Assembly (NCBI GenBank): GCA_032622095.1
Contig: CP136065.1
Location: 116,601,195-116,665,194 of the forward strand
Direction of reading: 5' to 3'
DNA from: Siphonodentalium dalli
Lineage: Eukaryota; Mollusca; Scaphopoda; Gadilida; Siphonodentaliidae
Length of the DNA stretch: 64,000 nucleotides
Position numbers and translations under genes: made by a program. The notes under the pieces are model-generated. The model was not told the DNA's origin, did not search any database, and saw only the letters and a program-made list of their open reading frames with translations. Shown piece after piece: positions 25,701 to 37,700 of the stretch. The stretch's first letter is position 1; each line of letters starts with the position of its first letter.

Positions 25701-28700
25701 TTATGATTATTTCCATTTCATATCCAAATATACTGACTGTTGGCTTTTTTTAACAAGGTCAATTGGATTTGTTATTTGTCCATCCTGTCCTCCATACATT
25801 TCTAAATAGTCCCAATTGCAAATGTCTGGCTTATTATTGCATTTTTCAGAATAGGGTACTCATAATTTGACTTCATTTATAAGAATGGTGTTCCTTTTTC
25901 TGCCGAAAGACGGCTCCTCTCATGGAAAACAGATATGATGCTACATCTGTCACCACAGTTTGATGAAGAAAGTGGAGGTAAATAAAAGTTCTCGGTACCT
26001 AAAGGAAACTTATTATAAAATGTTACAAATCTCTCTTGATTACTCTTATGATGTTCATATTTAAAAAAAAAATAATACATGGTATGTATTCCTCAATATG
26101 TGTTCTACATCCCTGTGAAGTTCCATTGCGTACAGTTGTGGATTTATCAAGATATTGCCAAATTACCTGACCCACCCAAAAATGAATTATTTTTGGGCAA
26201 ACGTGCGTCTCCCCCTTAAAACACAAACCCGGCCATATCGGGGATAGGTCACACTTTGTCAGCGCTGGATGGATTGTGACAGACCAATGCACGCTGTTTG
26301 TTGACACGGGGGCTTGCAATGCACCACGCTGTCAAATTCAAATTCAAATTAGTTTATTCTCATTCATCATCATGATATGATATATAGAGATCACAATATA
26401 CATGTAATACAATATACATAAAAGAGGTATGGCGTTGATACTAACAAATATGTACATATCTTCTAACGTTTACATATCAGGAATATGGTCATATAGGGAA
26501 GGTTCGTGCTGTTTAAGTTACTCAAAATGGGGGTTGGAATGGGTTGTATTGTGTTGGGAGCGGTGAACTCGTCAAGTAGACGTTCGTCTTATATAATCGC
26601 TTAATTTATGTAGGACAGTCACATTGTTGGAGTTTAATAGGAGAACAAAACGGTATGTACTAGGATTCTCAGTCAATGAAACTGGTATATTTCGTCTACG
26701 TAAGGAACTCCAGTAATTACATTCCATTAAGTGGTGATATTCGTCACCTAATGAATTAGTCCTACATAAGTTACAATATATTTTATTCTTGTCAATGTTA
26801 AGCCATGATCCTGTTTCTATTGGCAGGCGATGGTTTCTACAGCGATATCTCATTAAAGTAATCACATCGTTTCTTGTTAACTTATATAAGTAAGGTTCAG
26901 TACCAATTTTTTTTTGGTAAATTCAATAGGTCGAACATTTACCAAGTGAATTCACCTTTAATTTCCAATCGTAGATAAATTTTTCAGTTAAGGTTCGTTT
27001 GACTGATTCTTTAACATGCGCTGGTTCGAATTCTTCGGTGCCCTGTATAATCCAATAATAAGATAAACCCGTGATATTCAGTATAGCTTCTATATGACTT
27101 AACCAGGGGTGACTCCATTCTTTTGAATACTTGCTAAGTAAATAGTAGTATAGTGTTTGCGTTATCTTAGGTTTGTTCGAATTAATTAATTTTGCCCAGT
27201 AGTAAACCATTCTGGTGTCGATTTCAATCTCCAGAGGAATAACACCTGTTTCACCGTATACCATGACGTCTGGAGTATTAGATTTGAGGTTAAAGATATA
27301 TTTTAAATACGTTAATTGCACTTTTTCAAGTTCACGTTTTTCATGATATCCCCAAATTTCACAAGCGTACAAAAGAATTGGTTTAACAGTCTTTTCAAAC
27401 AGGTCTATTTGTAAATTGACCGGTATGTTCATTTCTTTTGACTTACATATAAGTGCATACATAGCACGTTTGGCCTTAGCTATTAACTCCTTTATTCCAG
27501 GCGAGTAATTATTTGTGCTTTTTAGTTGAATCCCTAAATAATTTAAACTATTTACCTTCTCAATAGCTTTCCCGTTTAATTGTAAATTTGATCTTGGTTT
27601 TTTACCAGCACCCAGTACCATGAATTTGGTCTTTGAGACATTTACGTTTAACTTCCAGAACGAACAGTACTCCGAAAAATTAGACAATGCTAATCGCATT
27701 TCCTTCATAGTTTCAGTCATTATAACAGTATCATCGGCGTATAATAAGATCAATATTCTTAGTAGTTTGCCTATTTCTTTAAATAATTCGCTTTCTAAAA
27801 AATTCAAACAAGAGGTGCCGCATGTGATCAAGAAAGATTCCAAATCGTTTACGTACATTGCGAAAGGAAAAGATGAGACATTCTCACCCTGTAAAACACC
27901 AGATAACGTATGGTAAGTATTAGACTCACATTCATCAACTCTAACCAAAGATTTAACATTTGCATACATGTTCTGTAAAAACTTGAAACATTTTCCATTA
28001 ATACCCTCTAAAAGAAGTTTTTGCCACAAACCTGTTCTCCAAACCGTATCGAAAGCTTGCTTAAAATCAATAAATGTGCAAAATAGACGCTTTTTATGCT
28101 GTTTATAAATACTGGAGAGGAAATGTAAGGCTGCTATGTGATCAACTGTGGAAAATCCTTTTCTGAAGCCTGCTTGATTCACATTAATCATATCTACAGA
28201 TTCGGCATATTGGTTCAGTCGTGTGTTTAAAATCTTTGTAAATAATTTGCCTAAGCAGCTTAAAATGGTGATGGGGCGATAGTTTTCAGGTTTTGATGGG
28301 TCACCCTTTTTCTTATAAATTGGAATTACTACACCAACAAGCCATTGTTCTGGGATTATTCCACTTTCGAATATAATATTAAACCATTTTGTATATACTG
28401 GTACCATAATGCGAATTGTTGTCTTGATATGCTCGTTACGTATATGATCTATTCCATTACTTTTGCCATTCGTCAGTTGGTTTACAGCTTTCATGATTTC
28501 ATCTTCTGTTATGGGCATATCCAATATATCATTATCATCGTGTATGGCATTTGAATGTATATTTTCCATATTGTCCTTATTTGAATTTTGATTTTCTTGA
28601 AGAAAATCAGACATATCATTTGCTGTTATTTGGAGTGTACCTTTTGATCTAGTATTCAAAATTTTCCAGAATTCCCTGGGACTACTACGGGATGTAGATT

Positions 28701-31700
28701 TTTATTTTGTTGCCAAGTTCCTTTCGATAAATCTTTATGTTTTTTCTAAGTGTTTTTTTATAAGTACGACCTAGAGAGCACTTTTTATTGTGTTCTGACT
28801 TATCTTTAAGGTATTTCGTCCGTGCTTTTTTATATTTGTTCCTATCAATTCTACATTCTTTATTGAACCAAGGTTTATCATTACTGATTCTATAGTGTTA
28901 CGCTTATGTTTACCAAATGTTAGGAGTGCAGCACGTTCGAAGATGTTACTAACATCTTCAGCTATTTTGTTTCGCATGTGTATGTCATATAACTCAGATG
29001 TCCTGGATATGTTTTTAAGATACTCAATGAGCATTTCTACTTTGTTGGAGTCAATGTTAGTGTTATATGTTTGACACCCACGTTCAGACCACAGTCTCGC
29101 ATTTTTGCTCTTTTTTTTGTAATATTAGTTTGTGCTTTTGTTTCAAAGGTTCTGTTAAGGGGGCATGCTATTGTAATTTCAACGGGACAATGTATATCGG
29201 AGTATACCCATCGATCCCATCCCATTCTCTACACCTGTGTATAAATTATTCTATATAATATCAATGCTATCGTGTTGACACGGATAGGTCGGCGAAGTAT
29301 TTCACACGCGGACGCACATGAACTCCATTTCGAAACGAAGCATTTGATTTCTTATACCACGATATTAAGATATCACAAATTCCAATTTTTGATATCATAA
29401 TTAAATTTGATCATATAATAATTCGAATTATTGATATCACAAAATAGTAAGCATTTAGTGATATCACTGATTCGATTTTAAGATATTATATTCATTTTGT
29501 GATATAATAAAATTGAGTTTGTGATGTCACTAATTCATTTTGTGATATCAATAAATAGAAAATGGCATAGCTGGACTAATATTCCTTCAACATTTTGTGA
29601 TATCATTAAATCATTTCATGATATCACAAATCGAATTATTTATATCACTAAATGCTTACTTATTTGGTGATATCATATATTCAATTTTGTAATCTCACAA
29701 GATGAATTTATGATATCACTAATTCCATTTTGCGATATCTTAAAATCATTTCGTGATATCACTAATTTCCCAATAATTTTATGATATCACAAAATCGAAT
29801 TATTGATATCACTAAATACATTTTTTTCGATTTTGTGATATCCAAAATTGAATTTATGATATCAAAAATTGGAATTAGTGATAACACTAAATCATTTTGT
29901 GATATCATACCATATTTAATGATATCATATATTTGATGTTGTTATATCATACATTCATTTAGAGATATCATAAAATGAATTATTGATATCACATCATAAA
30001 ATGAATTATTGATATCACAAAATATGTAATAAATAGAGGTCTTGGTTGACACGAGGAATTGTCAGCCCTTGGAAGTCAATATTCACCTCGGCCTACGGCC
30101 TTGGTGAATATTGTCTTCCCCGGGTTGACAATTCCTCATGTCAACCTCGAAACAATGCGATAATTGTATAATGTCATAAAATCGAATATATGATATCATA
30201 AAACAACTAGTATTTATTGATATCACAAAATAAATATATGATATCACTAATTCGAATTAATTATATCATAAAATGAATTTCAGATATCATGAAATCGAAT
30301 ATATTATATCGCAAAAATAGTAATAGTGATATCAATAATTCGATTTTGTGATGTCATAAATTCATTTTATGATATCAATATATATTTTATGATATAACTA
30401 AATGCATTTAGTGATATCAACAAATAGTCTTTTCATTCGAATTATTGACATCACAAAATGTATACTATATTTACAAATTGGAATAAGTTATATAACAAAT
30501 AAATCGAATATGTGTTATCACTAAATGCTTACAATTTTATGATAACATGTATTCGGTTTCTGATATCAAAATGACATCACAAAATGAATTATTGATATCA
30601 CAAATTAAATAAATAGAAGAACGGCGCCCCATACATGAAATCGCTATGTGTGGTTAGCAATAGTTGCCGTGGAAATATAAATGTATGGAATTACGAGATT
30701 ATGCGACCGAATGTTTCAACATTTAAGGATTAACTATCATGTGGACTGTTTTTATGGAGATGTAACCGTGAGGTAAGTGGTCATAACTTGTGTAAAACCC
30801 TATACGAGTTATGACCACTTACCTCACGGTTACATCTCCATAAAAACAGTCCACATGACAGTTAATCCTTATATTTATATACATTTAGCGAAAAAGTAAC
30901 TTTTGTAAATGTATTTAAATCGAAAAGTGTATCGTAAAAAAACCAGCCCAAAATATCTCATAGCACCCGACCAGATCAGCTGAGAACAATTTCAAAACGA
31001 GGCTCTTTATATTGAAACCTGATGATTTATTAAGTCAATCCTGCGCGAGTGCAAATGCGCCCAAAACATTACGCGTTTTTCTTCTCCACAATCAATGACG
31101 CGTCGATATAATTATGGTTTCAATTATGACCCTCTTGCGCGTTCACCGAGAAATAATTGCAACTAGTCACGTGGGCGCCGACCAATCGGAATGCTGGATT
31201 TAGTGATAATCACACTCAGTGTGTAAATATAATCATATCAACCGACCAGCAAGACACGTGCCCTTCTAGTACAGCGTTTTTGAAATCACACCATGATACT
31301 CATTTAGAAGTGTGGTGACTGTAATGTTCGGTATCTGCATTCTGATCATCACGGATATTTGCCACATAATACTGAATATACTGAACCTCAGTCACTGTTG
31401 AATTCAGCCCAATGAAGGCAACAATTTCAATAAAGACGACGCATGGATACGTTATATCTCGTTTTAAATCTGTTTCTAGGTAAACAGTAACTCACATTTC
31501 TGAATATGCTGACTTTCAGTTTTACGTTTATGTCTGAAGTATTCAATTTGGTTGTCCCGAACATGTCCTCGGTCCTAATCTTAGCCCCCTCCAGCGTATG
31601 GTGATTGAGGACTCTTCGCCGAAGTCCCGCCTCACTACGCAATGAAGCTCGAAATTTTGGTTCCAATGCTGCAAGTAAAAGGTGCTCGAGCAAGTAACAC

Positions 31701-34700
31701 AAAAGTAATCACATGTCCGCTTTTGTTTCCATCCAATTAATATATTCAATTTGTATTGATTGATTGATTTATTGCATAAGTCACATAACAGTGAAACAAG
31801 CAAAACATATATACACTATGTACACAACATTGAATATCACATTAATCATTGTTCATTTCATATACACAGCAGTAATTAAATTAGATTACACAATAATAGG
31901 CGATAAACTTAACAAGTATGATAATTACATGTGTTCACCCATAACAATAAATGATTTCGATTATATAGTATAAGACACCTTCTTAAAGGCACACCTTAGG
32001 AATATGCATAGTCTTTTTATGAGGCTTATATTTTGAAGAGATAGGAGACCATGGAATTTCTCTCTCGTAGGGTTCTTCCAAAAGTACTCAGGGATATATT
32101 GTTTTCTGATTTCATCCAAATGACTGCATATAATAACTAATTCAAACATAAAACTTAGCTGAAAGTAATCAAATACTTTTTTATTACATTTCATTACTAC
32201 GAGAAACCATTGATTTTATGGATTCGACTAACAATACCAGTACAATCATGTATGGTTGACCCTTGTATTACATGAAGGAAACTCTGCCACGAATATATAT
32301 CACTAGCCGATGAGCCCGACGTTGTCCGGGCTATTCAAAAACCAAATTTCAAGTCGATAGCTATTCAAAAACCAAATTTCAAGTCGATAGCTCCACCGTT
32401 TCCGAGATCTGGTCTGCGCATGCGCGAAGCTGGCGTCGCACGGGCTCGGCGAACCGATAAAATTCGTATCCGGGGCAAGATACATTCACATACCAAATTT
32501 CAAGTCGATAGCTCCACCCGTTTCCGAGATCTCGTCTGCGCATGCGCGAAGCTGGTGTCGCACGGGCTCGGCAACCCGATAAAATTCGTATCCGGATTAA
32601 GATACATTCACATAGCAAATTTCAAGTCGATAGCTCCACCCGTTTCCGAGATCTCGTCTGCGCATGCGCTACACGGGCATCGCACGGGGTCGCCAATACG
32701 ACAACGACCGTGTTCGTGGGATTTTACCCCTAGATAGGAAGTTTGGTCTCGATCGGTGGAGAATCGTAGATTTGTATAAATGACAGACAGACAAACAGAT
32801 AGATTGTAATCTAAGAATATCATAAACATAACGTTATGGGCCGCTATAATATATACCTTGCATGGTTATGGCCATACGAGACTAACCCACCGTTAGTGTG
32901 TTGTATACCTGTGCAAACATTAACAGTGGGTTAGAATATATAGCATATTTATGTAGGGTTAGGATATATACCCAACATTATATTAGGTTACAATATAATA
33001 CCCACCTTTAAACGCATCATCTGTTGGTGCAAACACTGTGAATATTTTATTCCCCCGAAGCTCAGCTGTATTACCGGCCAAATCAAACATGTTGAAAAAT
33101 TCCCCCAGATCCATGTCTTTTCCAAGCGCCTCAACATCCTTCACTACAAAACAATGGATTATATTATCAATCAAACAAAGCGTAATTGTCTTCGCAGTTT
33201 TGCTTTAATATACCAATATAATACATTCATGGCTTTCTCATATTCTAATTTAATTAAGTTATATGATTACGTACTTACTCGGTCAGCATCTGCTCCATCG
33301 GTTGTTGATCATGATCAGAAACGCAGATTATCAGGACACAAGGGACAATGGTCAAATACAAACTTGGAGCTCTCAGTACATACATAGTCCCAATCTCGGC
33401 AGAGCGCACCAGTCATACTTCCTTACCAACTTTGTCATCAAGTTTCTATATATAGCGCAGTTTTTCCAGCCAAAATGCCGGTATCGATCGGCCCAAAGTC
33501 AAATTTCGTATGCATGTGCTTTTAGAACAATTACCGTTCTAAAACCGTATTGTCATAATGGGCAATTAGAGCGGTAGTATTGTTGACTATTTTCACACGC
33601 TACTTAGCAAAATGAGAGCAAATTAGAACTATTGAGTTTGACGTGACTGATGTTTGCCAAGCATGTTGTCATCCATTTACGTATAGACATTTGTGTTGAT
33701 AAAATAAACGGAAAACCACATCACACCATTTCGCGATACAGTTCTTTGGTTCTAGTGGGACATTGCAAACCTAAGATACGAAATTATACAAAGTTTGTTC
33801 GATAGTTTATGTGCTTATTAGGGGCAATATGTGGCTCCGTGGCAGCTGTCTTATCGGGTCATCAAGGGAGATAAACCCTGCATGGAGTTTGGCATAGTCG
33901 ACTCGTGAGTAACGTCGCTGCATCTTTTGGAAGACAATATATGATCAAACCGTCTCCTGATTTGGCTTTAAAAACGTCCGATACCATTATTTTGTGGTAT
34001 ATAAAACTTATATAGAGTGCATCTTTAACGGAAAGCGCCGCCCCTCTAACATTAAACTGATATGGTCCTATCATTGCCATAGCTACGGGGTTAAACACTT
34101 GAACTATAACCAACCAGCTGACCCTGCCATAACACATGGTAACTGTTGAACTAATACTATATGTATTGTTTGAGACAAGTCCATCTTTCATGGTATATAT
34201 GTGTAGGCTGCATCGTGGTGATACGAGAAATATCCATTAGTCTTTGATGAGTGCTATATTTCGAGTAAACTATTATCACCATGATATAACCTACTTATAG
34301 CACACAATATGATAATTTACTGGTTTTAATCAAGACCTGACCAAGAAATGTTGTAACTAAACACGAGTGAATGCTCATGCATGCGTGCGTGGTACCTATA
34401 TAGTTAACATTGCCTGAACAATGAGATATTAATATATCCCGTGGTTCGGGTTATCAACTTGTCAACTTTATTCAACTGCCCTACCAGTAGCCAAATTAGA
34501 AATTAAAAATAATATTGCGTTTAGTTCAAACACATTTCATTGCAAACGTTTTACGTAATTTACAAAGGGGTTGGGCACAAGTGTTGCGGGACAAGTATTG
34601 CCCAGTTCCATAGCATATTGGGTAGCGGTCGAAGTACTTCTTGGGCAAGGGTATTCCATCTGTAATTAACAATAAAGAGCCTTTCCGATTGTTTTGACAT

Positions 34701-37700
34701 GTTAAAATACAAAGAGCTTTTCCGTGAACACTTAAGAAACAGCTGTTTTCGTGCTGGATATGTGATTGACCGGTTAATTTATAAGTTCTCAATCAGGTCA
34801 CAAATATATATATTTTTTGTTTATTGAATGATTTAATTGATTCCTCGAAATGGATATGGATATGTGGGACACCGATAGACCTTAACTCCTGGATCTATCG
34901 CATGCCGAAAAAACCTACTTTGCGGATGCCAGCATACAGAAAGGCATGTGTGTGCACGGACATTGCAAACATGCTCAAAACTCGAAGAGCTATTGTATGA
35001 GGGGGTGTAATCAATATTGACGAGAGTTATATAAAGTTGCCCCGCTAGCATTCAAAGTCTGAGTATAAGTTCCAACCATCTTGGTCACTTAAGTCCACAC
35101 GTTTTGACTTGCGATATCATAACAGAGTTCGCCGAAATAACTGACATGGCTATTCCACATTCCATTGAATCACCTACCTCCTTTTCACAAGCATGTCTAA
35201 CTAGCCTAATTTGGGGTTCTGCCTATCAGGAAATACGAATCGATGGTACATGCATGATTATCCTGGTGCTAAATTTCACGCAAACGACTTAATTGTCCCT
35301 TAGTTATTAACCATCTGAGCTTGGTTGTTTGGTGTTGAAGACGGTATAACAACCGTAAGGTTATAGTTTTCCCGCGGGTGCGGTTTAAAGTCGGCCGCAT
35401 TCACACTTATTACGACTGATTTCAGCCCTGGTACACCCACAATAGAATGCTCGCCAATACACAAAATAACAGCCATTAATTAACCTCAGCACGATTTATA
35501 TCTCGAGAAGATTGCCGAATCATAGAGATAATCTTTCTATGTGTATACGGTCCATCTGATTACATAGATAATTTCTGTCCACGTGCATACGATCCACCTG
35601 ATTACATAGATAATCTGTCCACGTGTATATGGTCCATCTGATGTGTAATTGCTCTAGATATTGGTGTTGAAACTCAAGAACCCGCATATCGTCACCCCAA
35701 AAGCTATCAATCTTATCTCAAGGGCACATGTCGTATCTGCCCACGTGCCGGTGTTATCCCTATTAGAAAGGTGAAACATTTAATATTTATATTGTACCGA
35801 GCAATATTTATCTCGGCGATGGTCTCGGATCCCTGTAGTGACTCGTTTTGGTGTTAGAGCTAATGCTTCTAGTTCCTGCATGGTCACAAACGTATCTCTG
35901 GAGAAATAAATATCTATCCCATGCAGCGTTGGTACTCAACTCGAGCAGCGTGAACCATAAGCAGAATCTAGTTGGTTATGTCAGGGGAATTAACATTGTC
36001 TCCATGTTTTGTTTGTTCTAAAGTGTATCCCTGTTATTTTCAAACCTGTCGGGTAATGCTACGAAACCAGAAACTCAACATGCTCGCATGGTTATGGTTG
36101 TGCGCATGGATATGGGCGTGAGAAGTTACATAATATCAACCTACCTGAGTCGGGAATCAGAAGATCGTCAACTGTATGCACAACCCCATTAGTACCAGCC
36201 TTGTCTCTATGGCTAATACGAACTCCATTTACCGAATAGCTGCCGTCCTTGTGACAAGTGAAACGCAAGTTACTTCCTTCTAAAGATTTCAAATGGAATG
36301 CTGTTATGAGACCCTCTGAACACAACGTTCTCTTCACAATATGGTTCTTCACCAATGCTGGAATTTAAGTAAAATGATTACGACAAATGGGTAGTAAACG
36401 ACCAGATACCAAGAACCTAATCCACATTAATTACAAAAAGCCATAACACCAGCGTACGATTACCTTAAATGCTTATAGGATTTTTATGACACAGTTTTAA
36501 AAACGCTTTGTAGTGATATCAAATATGTTCACCGAGTGACTGGTCGTACACATTTATTCATGTACGTCAGAGCAAGATTTATAACAAAAACAGTATAAGA
36601 CGTTTCAACTCGCGAAAATCTTACCCCAGTGTGCATGAATATCTGACATATCTTAATTCAAATATTTACATAGCCCTTGTTACACTAAATCATGTTCGGC
36701 GATTGGTAAACTGCCAGTTGGGTCACCCGTGCCATGTCCCAATAAACTTACCGTAAAATAACACGACGTCACAAATAATTGTTGACCTAATCACTAAATC
36801 CGGTCAGAATAATTGGGCGTGCTTTTAACAGTTCAGCTGAGTTACATCTGAATCCAGTTATTTATATCGATACAGGCGCGCGCGATCGTTGCATATCCCA
36901 GTTATTATATCGATTACGTGATCGTTGCAGATTTTGTGAACAAAATATAAATAATACGAGTAGTTTTACACAGGGAGGTTCTCCGTCGAACAGGGGTCTT
37001 CACCTTGACATTTCTTATTACACACCATTGACAAACTGACAAATATCCAATCCCATACCCTTTTTAAACAAGACAACCTGACCACAGTCCCAAGTTCACA
37101 AGATTCCTTTTGCACACCCCACGCTGTCCGCTTAGAACTAATTAGGAATCTATACATATATTGTTATACCAGTACCAACTTGGATTCAACAAAATAGATA
37201 CATGTAGGGAAGGTGGGGAGAGTAAACTCTCTTACCTCTGCCACTAATATGCTCTTATTTGAACCAATGTGAATCCCATCTATGAGATCTATTCATTCAT
37301 TTAAAATGGTATATTTTAAGAGTTAAATTTAATTAATTTTCATCAAAAGTAGTTACAAAATTTAGGGAATGGTTATCTCCCACTCACTCACTTCTAAAGA
37401 GAAATTATAATTTGTTGATAAGTCAGACTTCTTAAAACAACATATGGGAGCACCACTCAACGGCCGGTAATATATTTATCTTGTATGCTTTGATTGAACT
37501 TTTTCTTAAAAAGAAAAAGAGACTTTTTTGTGCGTTCATTGATTTGAGAAAAGCATTTGATACGGTTTGGAGGGATGGGTTGATGATAAAACTTTTGAGG
37601 AGTAACATTGGTGGGAAAATATTTAGGGTCATTCAAGGGATGTATAAGGGAATAAAGTCGTGTATTAAAGCCGGGAATTACAAATCCAATTATTTTTCTT

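Larger units (their letters stand above)
26340..29260 (-). mobile_element. Nearly complete non-LTR retrotransposon (LINE), 5'-truncated
   Basis: Reading on the minus strand: an endonuclease C-terminal remnant (29037-29225, with SDIHCPVEI), a linker (28771-29034), the reverse transcriptase (26923-28659), a Cys/His C-terminal region (26572-26865) and a 3' UTR ending in TTTGAATTTGAATTTG near 26338. At least two frameshifts separate the blocks, one at a 9-T run near 26911. The endonuclease N-terminus is missing. By eye it falls among Jockey/CR1-type LINEs, but the clade is not settled. It lies in the same orientation as the host gene. Confidence 0.85.
21136..31495 (-). other. Intron 9 of the TGFBI-like gene (10.4 kb)
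   Basis: This is the largest intron. It contains an inverted long-repeat pair, two hairpins (22981-23052, 30725-30870), a 37-bp tandem duplication (about 23650-23730), an AT-rich tract at 25600-25720, a LINE in the gene's own orientation and the GATATC tract. Confidence 0.75.
31669..33005 (-). other. Intron 8 of the TGFBI-like gene
   Basis: The 1.3-kb intron contains a LINE C-terminal fragment (31756-32200) and a Helitron-like element (32303-32817), both in the host gene's orientation. Confidence 0.75.

Noticed and set aside
32379-32737. Overlapping open frames with Arg/Ala-rich repeats
   Set aside because: They come from the 122-bp core repeats of the 32.3-kb element.
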